Source of the DNA: Algoriphagus aquimarinus
GTDB taxonomy: Bacteria; Bacteroidota; Bacteroidia; Cytophagales; Cyclobacteriaceae
Assembly (NCBI RefSeq): GCF_007997215.1
Contig: NZ_VORW01000005.1
Coordinates: 62,001-126,000, forward strand
Reading direction: 5' to 3'
Length of the DNA stretch: 64,000 nucleotides
A program made the position numbers and the translations under genes. The notes under the pieces were generated by a model. The model saw only the letters and a list, made by a program, of their open reading frames with translations. It did no database searches and was not told where the DNA came from. Position 1 is the stretch's first letter, and each line of letters opens with the position of its first letter. Of this stretch, positions 26,539-35,861 are shown piece by piece.

Positions 26539-28431
26539 ATGCCTCATCCGACTAAGTTCATTATTGATTTTGACAGTACCTTCACACAAGTAGAAGCTCT
26601 CGATATTCTGGGAGAAATCAGTCTTCTCAATGATCCAGAAAGAGAAGTAAAACTAAAAGCTATCAAGGATATTACTGATAAAGGTATGGAGGGTAATCTG
26701 ACCTTTCGTGACAGTTTGGTCCAACGAATCGATATCCTCAAAGCCAACAAGGCTCAGATTACTGACTTGATCGCTGCTTTGAAGCAAAAAGTTTCCAAGT
26801 CCTTTGAGCGTAACAAAGAGTTCCTTCAGGATAATTCGGATAATATCTACATCGTATCCAATGGTTTCAAGGATTTCATTATTCCTATAGTAGCAGATTA
26901 TGGCATTCATCATGACAATGTCTTTGCAAATGAATTTGTGTACGATGAGTCGGATAATATTGTAGATTTCAACCATGACAACCCACTTTCTCAGAATAAT
27001 GGCAAAGCGGAAACAATTAGAAAGATCAATCTTGAAGGCGAAATCTATGTGATCGGTGACGGCTACACAGATTATGAGATCAAGAAATCAGGCCTAGCCA
27101 ATAAGTTTTATGCATTTACTGAAAATGTAAACCGTCCTAAAGTAACCAAAGAGGCAGATCATATTGCGCCAAGTTTGGATGAAATCCTATACGTCAATAA
27201 TTTGAACACGAAATTCTCTTACCCGAAAAGCAGAATCAAGGTATTGCTCCTTGAAAATGTCCACCAAATCGGTGTCGATCTACTCAATGAAGAAGGCTAC
27301 GAAGTAGAAGTAGTAAGCTCTGCCATGTCAGAAGAGGAACTCTGCGAGAAAATCAAAACTGTTTCTATTCTAGGAATTCGTTCCAAAACCAATGTCACTA
27401 AGAAGGTATTGGAGAATGCTAATAGACTGATCGCCGTAGGTGCATTTTGCATAGGTACAAACCAGATCGATCTGGAAACTTGTCAAGAAAAAGGAATTGC
27501 AGTATTCAATGCTCCTTTCAGCAACACTCGTTCTGTAGTCGAAATGGCTATCGCAGAAATAATCTTCCTGATGAGAAATTTTGTAGATAAGACGACTTCC
27601 ATGCATGAAAGCAAATGGGACAAATCTGCTACAGGTAGTTTTGAGATCAGAGGCAAAAAACTAGGAATCGTAGGTTACGGAAATATTGGAGCGCAGCTTT
27701 CAGTTCTTGCAGAAAACATGGGATTGAATGTGTTCTACTACGATGTGATTGAAAAACTTGCTTTGGGAAATGCTACGAAAGTAAACTCCCTTGATGAGCT
27801 AATGAGTACTTGTGATATCATCTCACTTCATGTGGATGGTAGAAAAGAAAATGAGAATGTAATCAATAGAGAGAAAATCGAATTGATGAAGCCTGGCTCC
27901 TACTTAGTGAATCTTAGCCGTGGACATGTGGTAGAAATCCCTGCAGTACGTGACGCGATACTTTCCGGAAGATTAGCTGGATGTGCATTCGATGTATTTC
28001 CTGAAGAGCCTAAGAACAACAAGGAACCATTCGTTTCTGAATTGATTGGCTTGCCAAATACGATCTTAACTCCACATATCGGTGGAAGTACATTAGAAGC
28101 GCAAGAGAACATTGCCCGATTTGTTCCAGGAAAAATCATGGAATACATCAACACAGGCAACACGTACAATTCTGTAAATTTCCCTAATATCCAATTGCCA
28201 TTCTTGCAGAACGCTCATAGACTTATTCATATTCACATGAATGAGCCTGGCGTATTGGCAAAAATCAATCAGATCTTGGCAAACTTTGAGATTAACATCG
28301 TCGGACAATACCTGAAGACTAACGAGAAGATCGGATACGTAATTACTGATATCGACAAAGCTTATTCAAATGAAGCAATCGATGCATTGAAACATATTCC
28401 TGGCACTATCCGCTTTAGAGTGCTTTACTAG
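26539..28431 (+). CDS. serA: Fused phosphoserine phosphatase-like / D-3-phosphoglycerate dehydrogenase
   Basis: I chose the ATG at 26539 (630 residues); a TTG 12 bp upstream is in frame but unlikely. Residues about 1-225 form a complete HAD phosphatase of the SerB type: DFDST with Asp10 and Asp12, VSNG 106-109, Lys in GKAE 155-158 and GDGYTD 173-178. Residues about 233-560 are a phosphoglycerate dehydrogenase with 'LGIVGYGNIGAQ', and the C-terminus carries an ACT domain ('NEPGVLAKINQILANFEINIVGQYL'). One protein may therefore catalyse the first and last steps of serine synthesis from 3-phosphoglycerate, leaving only the SerC transaminase separate. The ACT domain suggests serine feedback. It has its own terminator. 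Confidence 0.9.
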   Translation: MPHPTKFIIDFDSTFTQVEALDILGEISLLNDPEREVKLKAIKDITDKGMEGNLTFRDSLVQRIDILKANKAQITDLIAALKQKVSKSFERNKEFLQDNSDNIYIVSNGFKDFIIPIVADYGIHHDNVFANEFVYDESDNIVDFNHDNPLSQNNGKAETIRKINLEGEIYVIGDGYTDYEIKKSGLANKFYAFTENVNRPKVTKEADHIAPSLDEILYVNNLNTKFSYPKSRIKVLLLENVHQIGVDLLNEEGYEVEVVSSAMSEEELCEKIKTVSILGIRSKTNVTKKVLENANRLIAVGAFCIGTNQIDLETCQEKGIAVFNAPFSNTRSVVEMAIAEIIFLMRNFVDKTTSMHESKWDKSATGSFEIRGKKLGIVGYGNIGAQLSVLAENMGLNVFYYDVIEKLALGNATKVNSLDELMSTCDIISLHVDGRKENENVINREKIELMKPGSYLVNLSRGHVVEIPAVRDAILSGRLAGCAFDVFPEEPKNNKEPFVSELIGLPNTILTPHIGGSTLEAQENIARFVPGKIMEYINTGNTYNSVNFPNIQLPFLQNAHRLIHIHMNEPGVLAKINQILANFEINIVGQYLKTNEKIGYVITDIDKAYSNEAIDALKHIPGTIRFRVLY

Positions 28432-28452
28432 GATTTAAGCATTCCTAAAACT

Positions 28453-28482
28453 AAAAAAGTCCCGTTGATGCGGGACTTTTTT
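28453..28482. terminator. Terminator after serA
   Basis: The hairpin AAAAAAGTCCCG / CGGGACTTTTTT with a 6-base loop ends in a T-run, 21 bp after the stop. It also serves the convergent gene at 28521. Confidence 0.9.
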
Positions 28483-28520
28483 TATATCTCTTAAGAATTG
28501 AAACACCTACAAAAAACCAA

Positions 28521-29693
28521 TTAATCTAATTTCAACCCGACTCGAAACAGTCTGAAATAATCCAGCTCCACTTCCTTGTTGGGTGTTTCCTGCATCCAAA
28601 GTTCACCATTTCTTATCAACATACTTTCAACCTCCAAGCCAACCGGGACTATATCATTAACTAAATTCCCAAGTGAATCCAAAATGGCGAGATGTAAAGG
28701 ATATTTCTCATCAATTCTGTTATTGAAATCGATAGTTTCCTCTTCGGATTTTTTTGCTATTCGCATTTCTATATCAGCGTTGCTGTATCCTTGGGTATAA
28801 GCAACCAAGAAGTACCCATCAACTTTCTTTATGTTTAATATTCTTCCTGAAGTAACTACGCTTAAAAAGAAAAATGTCAAGTCTCTTGAATACTTATCCC
28901 TCCCTTCAAAGTAGCGGTATTCTGGAAGATCAAGCGGGAAACTGGAAATCAGTGAATAAGGTGGATTGGAATCGAAAACATAGATTACTGGCTCCAATCC
29001 AAATGCCACATAGATCTTATCATCAGAAAGGCTGTACACAGGTGCCCAGGAATTGGGGTAAAAGTACTTTCCGCTTCGGTAAATGCTACTTTCCTGAAAT
29101 TGGCCAAAGGACTCTTGCTCTCCTGTAAGTGGAGACCACCACTTCAACAAATATAAATCTTCATAAATCTCCTTATCCGAATAACTCCTATTATCCGGAA
29201 TATCTTGATTCACATATAAATAACTATCACCTAACTTTTCCATACCTAGCCCCATTCGTATCGGTCTGGAATTAAGCGGTTGGAAATCTACTGCCTTAAC
29301 ACCCGATATTAGGTTTCCTTCAAAATCGTATGTTATAAATCCTTTAGAGCCAAATACCAATAGTTGATTTTCACCAATCAGTCTAATTGTGCTCATTAGA
29401 CCGCCATAACCATCAGGAACATCCCCTAATTTGGAAAATGAATTGATTATTGACCCATCAAAATTTGCTAATACTATTATCTGCGAAGCGTTTCCATCAC
29501 CGCCATCAAATACAACAGTTTTAGACACCGGATCTAGATCATGTACTTGATATTTACCTAAATAATTAATCTGAATACTGTCCAGCTTTTCTAATGAAAC
29601 CTTTTGATTAGGTTCTATTGAATTGGTCTTGCTTTTGGGATCACATGAAATTATTACTATGAAAAGAGATAATAAAACAGCTAGAACTCTCAT
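28521..29693 (-). CDS. Lipoprotein, probable beta-propeller
   Basis: This 390-residue protein has a lipoprotein signal ('LSLFIVIISCDPKSK', Cys17). The repeated 'YDFEGNLI', 'VFDSNPPYSLI' and 'ILDSLGNLV' strands suggest a six-bladed propeller like the DUF4221/6-bladed propeller lipoproteins of Bacteroidota. I cannot assign a function. It has no close partner; the next upstream gene is 52 bp away on the same strand. Confidence 0.65.
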   Translation of the reverse strand: MRVLAVLLSLFIVIISCDPKSKTNSIEPNQKVSLEKLDSIQINYLGKYQVHDLDPVSKTVVFDGGDGNASQIIVLANFDGSIINSFSKLGDVPDGYGGLMSTIRLIGENQLLVFGSKGFITYDFEGNLISGVKAVDFQPLNSRPIRMGLGMEKLGDSYLYVNQDIPDNRSYSDKEIYEDLYLLKWWSPLTGEQESFGQFQESSIYRSGKYFYPNSWAPVYSLSDDKIYVAFGLEPVIYVFDSNPPYSLISSFPLDLPEYRYFEGRDKYSRDLTFFFLSVVTSGRILNIKKVDGYFLVAYTQGYSNADIEMRIAKKSEEETIDFNNRIDEKYPLHLAILDSLGNLVNDIVPVGLEVESMLIRNGELWMQETPNKEVELDYFRLFRVGLKLD

Positions 29694-29745
29694 GACTTAA
29701 AACAATATTGATAACGTATTTATTATCTATAAAAACAGTTATTCT

Positions 29746-30192
29746 TTACTTATCTAGTATCCTCCTATGGTAATTGATCTGGCCTAAGTGATAGCTAAAA
29801 TGGCCAAAGAGATGGATTAGAAAAAAATTGTAAGTCATTTTACTTCCAAATACTTCCAGAGGGTAATCTTTCTCAAGCATACACTCATCTAACCCCTCCA
29901 AACTAGCTGTGACAACATGTTCCAGTTTTTCTATCATCGCTATCAATTCTGACTTGGGTACATTTTTACCTGCAAATTCAAAATCCCTATCTCTGACATA
30001 CTGAAATCCACCTATTTCTTTTCCTACAAAATAGGACATATTTCCTATCAGATGTAGACAAAGATTTCCTGCTGAATTAGTGATTCTTTGATCTACTTTC
30101 CACAAATTCTCTTCTTTGGAATAAGCATCAATCTCCACTTTCATTCGCTTTATATCCCTTTCAAAAAGTCTAATAAGTTCATCAAGTATCAT
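29746..30192 (-). CDS. DinB-like protein (DUF1572)
   Basis: This 148-residue four-helix protein of the DinB/YfiT superfamily begins 'MILDELIRLFERDIKRMKVEIDAY' and has 'GNLCLHLIGNMSYFVG' and 'FLIHLFGHFSYHLGQINYHRR'. The three histidines (in CLHLIG, HLFGH, HLGQ) fit the metal site of the fold. The substrate is unknown; relatives are thiol-dependent transferases. It starts 2 bp after the muramidase stop, so the two are co-transcribed. Confidence 0.85.
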   Translation of the reverse strand: MILDELIRLFERDIKRMKVEIDAYSKEENLWKVDQRITNSAGNLCLHLIGNMSYFVGKEIGGFQYVRDRDFEFAGKNVPKSELIAMIEKLEHVVTASLEGLDECMLEKDYPLEVFGSKMTYNFFLIHLFGHFSYHLGQINYHRRILDK

Positions 30193-30194
30193 AG

Positions 30195-31022
30195 TTACTG
30201 GGTTGAAAATTTCAAATAGGCTTTAGCCATCTTCTCATCATACTTATTCTGTGCATATCCCGAACCATTGTAGCATTCTGCAAATTTTGCCCAGTTTTTA
30301 CTCTGTAAATAGGCTAAACAACCGTTTTTTAGGATATATCGCCCAAATACTTCTAAGTGATTTCTCTCATGCTTATACATTTCATCAACAAATTGCTGAA
30401 CAGAAGGATAACCCAATGGAATAGCATGAAAGCCCATCACCTGATAACTTCCCCAAGAAGCTGAGGATAGAGCTGCCTCTCTGAATTTAGGGTCAGGAGA
30501 AATTGAAGCAGCTTGATTAAGCCTCTCATATTCCCTTGGTCCTCCTAAATATTGTTTTCTATTAAAATGCTTGAATAAAACAGTTTCATTAGATGGATTG
30601 GAAAAATTCTCAGGATTTATTCCTCTAGCTAGTAATTGTCTCCAAAAAACATGGCCTTCAAATAAAATCTTAGGCCTTCCATCAATAAAAAAACCTTTAC
30701 CGGAGCTTTCTACTTCATTTACTGCTTTTACAGCGGCAAGTTCCAACAGATACCTTTTGGCAAAATCAACGAGGTCTTGCTCACCGAGAAACACATCTCC
30801 AAGCACATCCGCTGGTTTTGTTTTATCAAAAAGTAAAGTCCACGTTTTAATTCCTACCTCTCCATCTACGACAAGCTGATTCCTTGATTGGAAGTCTTTA
30901 ACTGCCACATCGGTTTCAACTCCAAAATAGCCTGAAGACGGAGTTTCGTAACCTAGCTTTCCAAGAAGTTCCTGTAAAAATGAAACAGATAAACCTCTTG
31001 ATCTGAGTCTTATATATTGCAT
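30195..31022 (-). CDS. Peptidoglycan-binding N-acetylmuramidase
   Basis: This 275-residue protein joins a PG-binding-1 domain (about 1-68, 'LRSRGLSVSFLQELLGKLGY', 'FQSRNQLVVDGEVG') to an N-acetylmuramidase domain of the DUF3380 type (about 85-272, 'ILFEGHVFWRQLL', 'ALSSASWGSYQVMGFHA', 'YNGSGYAQNKYDEKM'). Such enzymes cut the glycan backbone and are common as phage endolysins. There is no signal peptide, and no phage genes, holin or tail proteins are nearby. It may be a domesticated lysin or an effector; the following DinB-like gene offers no clue. Confidence 0.85.
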   Translation of the reverse strand: MQYIRLRSRGLSVSFLQELLGKLGYETPSSGYFGVETDVAVKDFQSRNQLVVDGEVGIKTWTLLFDKTKPADVLGDVFLGEQDLVDFAKRYLLELAAVKAVNEVESSGKGFFIDGRPKILFEGHVFWRQLLARGINPENFSNPSNETVLFKHFNRKQYLGGPREYERLNQAASISPDPKFREAALSSASWGSYQVMGFHAIPLGYPSVQQFVDEMYKHERNHLEVFGRYILKNGCLAYLQSKNWAKFAECYNGSGYAQNKYDEKMAKAYLKFSTQ

Positions 31023-31045
31023 TGCTAAAAAGGTTTAAAAATAAA

Positions 31046-31072
31046 AAGTACTTCAATATAATTGAAGTACTT
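31046..31072 (-). terminator. Terminator of the helicase gene
   Basis: The perfect 12-bp stem AAGTACTTCAAT / ATTGAAGTACTT with loop ATA is followed on the minus strand by TTTTTATTTTT. It lies 28 bp after the helicase stop and isolates it from the muramidase gene. Confidence 0.85.
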
Positions 31073-31099
31073 CATATTAGCAATTCCTTAGTTGATCAA

Positions 31100-32512
31100 T
31101 TAATCAGGATCAACGACATTTTTTCGCATACCATATTTACTTGGCTTAACCTCTTTTGGCTCAGACTGAGCTTTCACTTCTGCAGGTTTCTTTTCCTCGA
31201 CAGGCTTTGCTTGAATCTCTTTATTTGCTTGAACCTCTTTAGGAGCGTCATTTCCAGAATTCTCCCTTTTTGGGAAAGGCTTTCTATTCCCTCCAGAATT
31301 CGACTTTTTGTTCTTATTGAATGCTGGCTTTCTCTTTGAACCATAGTCAGACTTACCTTTCTCTGCCGTTCCAGTGTAGGCAGGTCCAGTTTCAAAACCT
31401 TCAGGAAGTGGATTTTGAGTGATTTTCATCCCAATCAACTTCTCTATGTTATCAAACTTATACTGATCCTTAGGATTCACGAAAGTAATTGCCTCACCCT
31501 TTGCATCTGCACGGGCAGTACGTCCTACTCTGTGTACATAATCTTCAGGGTCAGATGGCGTATCATAGTTGATTACCAATTCTATTCCCACTACATCTAT
31601 ACCACGTGAAATGATATCTGTACCTATCAGAATTTTTACTGATTTGTTCTTGAAAGCAGACATGATCTTCTCACGCTCTACTTGCTCCAAGTCTGAGTGA
31701 AAAGCCTCAATATCGAATTGCTTTCTCAACACCTTAAAAAGGGATTTCACTTTGTCCTTCGTAGAAGCAAAAATGATAACAGCCTCATAAGCTTTTTGAG
31801 AAAGTATATTTCTGACTAATTCTTCCTTCTGCGTATCGTACACAGAATACATAGCTTGAGTTACTCCTTTAGCTGTTTTGCCCAAAGCAATTGATATTTC
31901 AGCTGGGTTATTGAGAAACTTCATGCTAAACTGCCTGATTTTAGGAGGCATGGTAGCAGAGAAAAGAACTGTCTGACGATTCTTTGGAAGGTAATTGACG
32001 ATTTTCAGAATATCATCTGAGAATCCCATATCCATCATACGATCAGCTTCATCAAGAATCAAATGTTCAAGTGTTGACAGATCAATTTTACCTCCTGCAA
32101 GCAATGCGATCAAACGACCTGGTGTCGCAACGATAATTTCAGCACCAGTTTCTAGAGCTTTCTTTTGTTGCTCCCAGACGATCCCGTCTCCTCCTCCGTA
32201 AATTGGAATAGAGCTAATTCCTAAGAAATAGGCAAATCCTTGGATTTGCTGATCAATCTGAATAGCAAGTTCCCGGGTTGGCGCTAGAATAAGTGTATTC
32301 AAAGTGCTCGTTCCGTTCTTGCTTATTTTATTAAGTATAGGAAGTATAAATGCGGCGGTCTTACCTGTTCCCGTCTGGGCACAAGCGATAAGATCCTTAT
32401 TTTCCATGATGACCGGAATGGCCTTTTCTTGGATTGGGGTTGGTTTTTCAAAACCCATTGCGTCCAGTCCTTCCTGAAGCGAGGTTTCGAAATTAAATGA
32501 TGAGAAGTCCAA
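31100..32512 (-). CDS. DEAD-box RNA helicase (RhlE type)
   Basis: This 470-residue ATP-dependent RNA helicase carries the Q motif ('FEKPTPIQEKAIP'), AQTGTGKT, 'PTRELAIQ', DEAD, SAT, 'RGIDV' and 'HRVGRTAR', over about residues 1-365. A Lys/Glu/Pro-rich disordered tail of about 100 residues follows ('RKPAFNKNKKSN', 'PVEEKKPAEVKAQ'), as in RhlE-like helicases. These act in ribosome assembly or RNA decay, often in the cold. It has a good promoter at 32564-32596 with a leader of about 50 nt, and its own terminator. Confidence 0.93.
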   Translation of the reverse strand: MDFSSFNFETSLQEGLDAMGFEKPTPIQEKAIPVIMENKDLIACAQTGTGKTAAFILPILNKISKNGTSTLNTLILAPTRELAIQIDQQIQGFAYFLGISSIPIYGGGDGIVWEQQKKALETGAEIIVATPGRLIALLAGGKIDLSTLEHLILDEADRMMDMGFSDDILKIVNYLPKNRQTVLFSATMPPKIRQFSMKFLNNPAEISIALGKTAKGVTQAMYSVYDTQKEELVRNILSQKAYEAVIIFASTKDKVKSLFKVLRKQFDIEAFHSDLEQVEREKIMSAFKNKSVKILIGTDIISRGIDVVGIELVINYDTPSDPEDYVHRVGRTARADAKGEAITFVNPKDQYKFDNIEKLIGMKITQNPLPEGFETGPAYTGTAEKGKSDYGSKRKPAFNKNKKSNSGGNRKPFPKRENSGNDAPKEVQANKEIQAKPVEEKKPAEVKAQSEPKEVKPSKYGMRKNVVDPD

Positions 32513-32563
32513 ATTATGGTAAGTGAAGTATTGTAAAAAGCGACGTTATCTTTTACGTCTGCT

Positions 32564-32596
32564 CAAATATAGCCCCTAATTGTACAGAAACACAAA
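32564..32596 (-). promoter_or_regulatory. Promoter of the DEAD-box helicase
   Basis: On the minus strand TTTG (32593-32596) and TATATTTG (32564-32571) are 21 bp apart, a full match to the Bacteroidota promoter. The leader between it and the ATG contains a short GACGT / ACGTC hairpin. Confidence 0.7.
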
Positions 32597-32852
32597 TAGT
32601 TGGGTTATTTGAACCTGATCGAATTCCAATTTATAGGTTTATTCCATTTCTGTTAGTAAAGTAATAAAGGAAATTGTTAAAGCTAATGTTGAGTCTATTT
32701 AAGTCTCCTAAAGAAAATTAGACTAATGGCATCATACTATAGCTAGCGATGCAGCTATCTTCCTAATAATATTAATTCTCCCTGATTAGCTCTGGTTTCA
32801 ATCCCACTTTTAAGTTATATTTCATCTGTATCGAAATTGACCCTTTAATTTT
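32597..32852. other. Divergent intergenic region
   Basis: This AT-rich space lies between the helicase promoter and the 32853 gene. I see no ORF, RNA gene or clear repeat. Confidence 0.5.
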
Positions 32853-33917
32853 ATGCATAGAAATCAAAATTATTTACTATCCTTTTTCTTTTCCCTCCTA
32901 TTTCTCACTACCCCTTTATTTTTAGCTGGCCAAACTTTTGGTTTTCACGGAAGGATACTCGATGCAGAAACACGAGAAACTATTGATGGAGCGAAGATTA
33001 CGCTAAAGGGTACAACCTATGGGAATATTTCAATTAAGGGCGGTTATTTTAAATTCCAGAATATAGCTGAAGACAAGTATACTTTGTCGATCAATGCTGA
33101 AGGATATACTGCATATGAACAGGTAGTTAATTTGAAAGCAGACCTGGATTTGGGAATAATTTACCTCGTAAAATATGGTGCTACAGGTACAGGTTCTGCG
33201 ATTCAACAAACAATCAGGGCGACCAATATCACCAACCTATTCAATCAACGACCAAATTTTATTGGAGGAAATATGATTTATGGAATTCCTCCTCAGCCGA
33301 CCGAAATAGAGGGTGACAACTACCTGGATACCAAATGGAACACAGCTTCCTTATTACTCTATAAAGATCAAAAAATGCTTGAAGGCTATAGCGTTCGATA
33401 TAACATCACCTCTAATTCTTTTGAGATGTTGGCTCCGCAAGCCGATCAAATCACAATGATGGCTGGACTACGTATTCAGAATTTGGTGTGGGTGGATTCT
33501 ACCACAATGATTCCCCGGTATTTTGTAAATGGAATGGATTTTCTTAATGAAGGATCACCGATTTCGGGATTCTTTGAGGTAATTGTAGATGGTAAACTCC
33601 CTCTGATGAGAAGGACTATGGCAGTTTTTAAGGAATCCAATTATAATACAGCTCTGATGATGGGGAACCAGAATCACCAAATAATCAAAAGAAATATTTA
33701 TTACTATCTAGAGGGGAAAAATATAACAGAAGTACCAACCAATCGGAAAAAGCTATTTGAACTCTTTGATGAAAATGCAGAGGAAATGAAAGATTATGTG
33801 AATTCAAATGCACTCTCAATTCGAGATCCCAATACCTTATTTAATATATTCACTTTTTACAATTCTAAATTCGCTGATTTCAAACCCATTTTGAATCAAT
33901 TGATGGATTTGAAATAA
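32853..33917 (+). CDS. Exported protein with carboxypeptidase-regulatory-like domain
   Basis: This 354-residue protein has a signal peptide (about 1-27, ending FLAGQ) and a carboxypeptidase-regulatory-like beta-sandwich (about 28-108, 'FHGRILDAETRETIDGAKITLKG'). A region of unknown type follows, about 110-354. It has no barrel and is too short for a TonB receptor. It is probably a periplasmic or outer-membrane-associated protein. The next gene, a gamma-glutamyltransferase, begins 20 bp later, so they are likely co-expressed. Confidence 0.75.
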   Translation: MHRNQNYLLSFFFSLLFLTTPLFLAGQTFGFHGRILDAETRETIDGAKITLKGTTYGNISIKGGYFKFQNIAEDKYTLSINAEGYTAYEQVVNLKADLDLGIIYLVKYGATGTGSAIQQTIRATNITNLFNQRPNFIGGNMIYGIPPQPTEIEGDNYLDTKWNTASLLLYKDQKMLEGYSVRYNITSNSFEMLAPQADQITMMAGLRIQNLVWVDSTTMIPRYFVNGMDFLNEGSPISGFFEVIVDGKLPLMRRTMAVFKESNYNTALMMGNQNHQIIKRNIYYYLEGKNITEVPTNRKKLFELFDENAEEMKDYVNSNALSIRDPNTLFNIFTFYNSKFADFKPILNQLMDLK

Positions 33918-33937
33918 ATCGACTAAAACCTACCCTT

Positions 33938-35806
33938 ATGAATAAATTTTACCTCCTGCTATTTTCTCTAATCACGCTTCAGGCACACAGTCAAGGCCTT
34001 CCCGGTTTGGGAGCTGGCACCACGCCAAATAACAAACCCGTTTTGCATGGAAAAAACTGGGTAGCTATCACAGGAAAACCACTTGGAGCTACTGCCGGAG
34101 CAGCCATTTTCCAACAAGGTGGCAATGCAGTAGATGCTGCCTGCGCTATGATTGCTGCTAGTTCTACGATGTGGGACGTGCTTTCCTGGGGTGGCGAAAC
34201 ACAAGCATTGATCTATAATCCCAACACCAAAAAAGTGATTGCTATCAATGCGTTGGGGTATGCTCCAACTGGTGCTACGGTAGATTTTTATAAATCTCAA
34301 GGCATGGATTATCCTCCACAATATGGTCCCTTGGCAGCAACTACTCCTGGTACACCGGGCGGAATCATGACGATGCTTGCAGAATATGGCACCATGAGTT
34401 TAGCCCAAATTTTAAAACCATCCATGGAACTTGCCCAAGGCTATCCTATAGAAGCTCAAACTGCAGATGCTATAGAAGCTCAAAAGGCTAGAATTAAACA
34501 ATGGCCTTATTCTACAAAGATTTTCCTCCCACATCTGGGAGAAAAAAGAGAAGCTCCTTCAGCAGGAGAAATCTTCGTACAGGAAGATCTCTACCAGATG
34601 CTGTCCAAACTGGTAGAGACCGAGAAAGAATCCTTGGCAGCCGGGAAAACTAGAAAAGAAGCAATTTATGCAGCCTATGATAGGTTTTACAAAGGAGATA
34701 TTGCTAAGGAAATCGTCAGAGGAACACGGGAACAAGGAGGACTTTTCACTGAAGCTGACTTAGCAAATTGGAAAGTAAAAATAGAAGAACCACTGCACGT
34801 TAATTACAATGGAATTGATGTGTACAAATTGCAGGAGTGGACTCAGGGTCCTGTCTTACTTCAGTCCCTGAATATTTTAGAGAATTTTGATCTTAAATCT
34901 ATGGGTTACAATTCCGTGAATTACATCCACACTGTTTATCAGGCGATGAGTTTGGCATTTGCAGATCGGGACTTTTACTACGGAGATCCTGCATTTGTAG
35001 ATTCCCCAATGGAAGGATTGCTTTCCAAAGAATATGCTAAGGAGCGTGCAAAACTGATCCAAGAAATGAATGATCCAAAAATAGGTGCAGGAGATCCCTA
35101 CCCTTTTCAGGGTGGAACCAATCCTCATTTGAATCTACTCAGAAAAAAGGAACAGGCTACTGCGGCACTTTCTCCTAAGCAAATCAACAGTACTTTGGAT
35201 GAGCAGTTTATAAGTGACTTCCAAAGCGGAACAACTTCAGTGGAAACTGCAGATGCCGAAGGCTGGGTAGTTTCTGTTACTCCTAGCGGTGGTTGGATTC
35301 CTGCAGTCGTCGCAGGCAACACAGGCGTAGGGTTGTCACAGCGTATGCAAAGTTTCGTTTTAGATGAAAATCTCAGCCCCTATAACTTACCTGAACCTGG
35401 AAAAAGACCAAGAGTAACCCTCACCCCAAGCTTAGCGATGAAAGATGGGAAACCTTTGCTGGCATTTGCAGTACAGGGCGGAGATTCTCAGGATCAGAAT
35501 CTTTTACAGCTTTTCCTAAACATCATTGAATTTGGGATGGATGTGCAAGAGGCCACAGAAGCAGCCAACTTCAATTCCTATCAAATGCAGAGCTCGTTTG
35601 GTGATCATGAATCACGACCTGGCGCCATAGTAGTAAGAGAAGACACACCAAGTTGGATACGAAAAGACTTGGCAAAAAAAGGATACAATATTGAATTATG
35701 GAACAAAACTTCCGGCCCAATCAATGCAATTTGGTTTGATTGGAAGCATGGTAGCTTCTGGGGAGGAAGTAGTGATTACGGCGATGATTATGGGATTGCC
35801 TGGTAA
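33938..35806 (+). CDS. Gamma-glutamyltransferase family protein
   Basis: This 622-residue N-terminal-nucleophile hydrolase precursor has a signal peptide ('FYLLLFSLITLQAHSQ'), a large-subunit core ('GGNAVDAACAMIAASSTMWDV', 'ATTPGTPGGIMTMLAEYG') and a cleavage site before Thr432 in 'SGTTSVETADAEGW'. Autocleavage there would expose the nucleophile. The small subunit has 'KRPRVTLTPSLAMKDGKP' and 'VQGGDSQDQN'. It lies in the periplasm and probably hydrolyses or transfers gamma-glutamyl groups. The motif around the nucleophile differs from E. coli Ggt (TTHYSVVD), so the preferred substrate may not be glutathione. Confidence 0.87.
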   Translation: MNKFYLLLFSLITLQAHSQGLPGLGAGTTPNNKPVLHGKNWVAITGKPLGATAGAAIFQQGGNAVDAACAMIAASSTMWDVLSWGGETQALIYNPNTKKVIAINALGYAPTGATVDFYKSQGMDYPPQYGPLAATTPGTPGGIMTMLAEYGTMSLAQILKPSMELAQGYPIEAQTADAIEAQKARIKQWPYSTKIFLPHLGEKREAPSAGEIFVQEDLYQMLSKLVETEKESLAAGKTRKEAIYAAYDRFYKGDIAKEIVRGTREQGGLFTEADLANWKVKIEEPLHVNYNGIDVYKLQEWTQGPVLLQSLNILENFDLKSMGYNSVNYIHTVYQAMSLAFADRDFYYGDPAFVDSPMEGLLSKEYAKERAKLIQEMNDPKIGAGDPYPFQGGTNPHLNLLRKKEQATAALSPKQINSTLDEQFISDFQSGTTSVETADAEGWVVSVTPSGGWIPAVVAGNTGVGLSQRMQSFVLDENLSPYNLPEPGKRPRVTLTPSLAMKDGKPLLAFAVQGGDSQDQNLLQLFLNIIEFGMDVQEATEAANFNSYQMQSSFGDHESRPGAIVVREDTPSWIRKDLAKKGYNIELWNKTSGPINAIWFDWKHGSFWGGSSDYGDDYGIAW

Positions 35807-35861
35807 GGTATGTTCATATAAAAGGACCATCCTAAGCCAAAAAACCTAATTATCTTCAATA

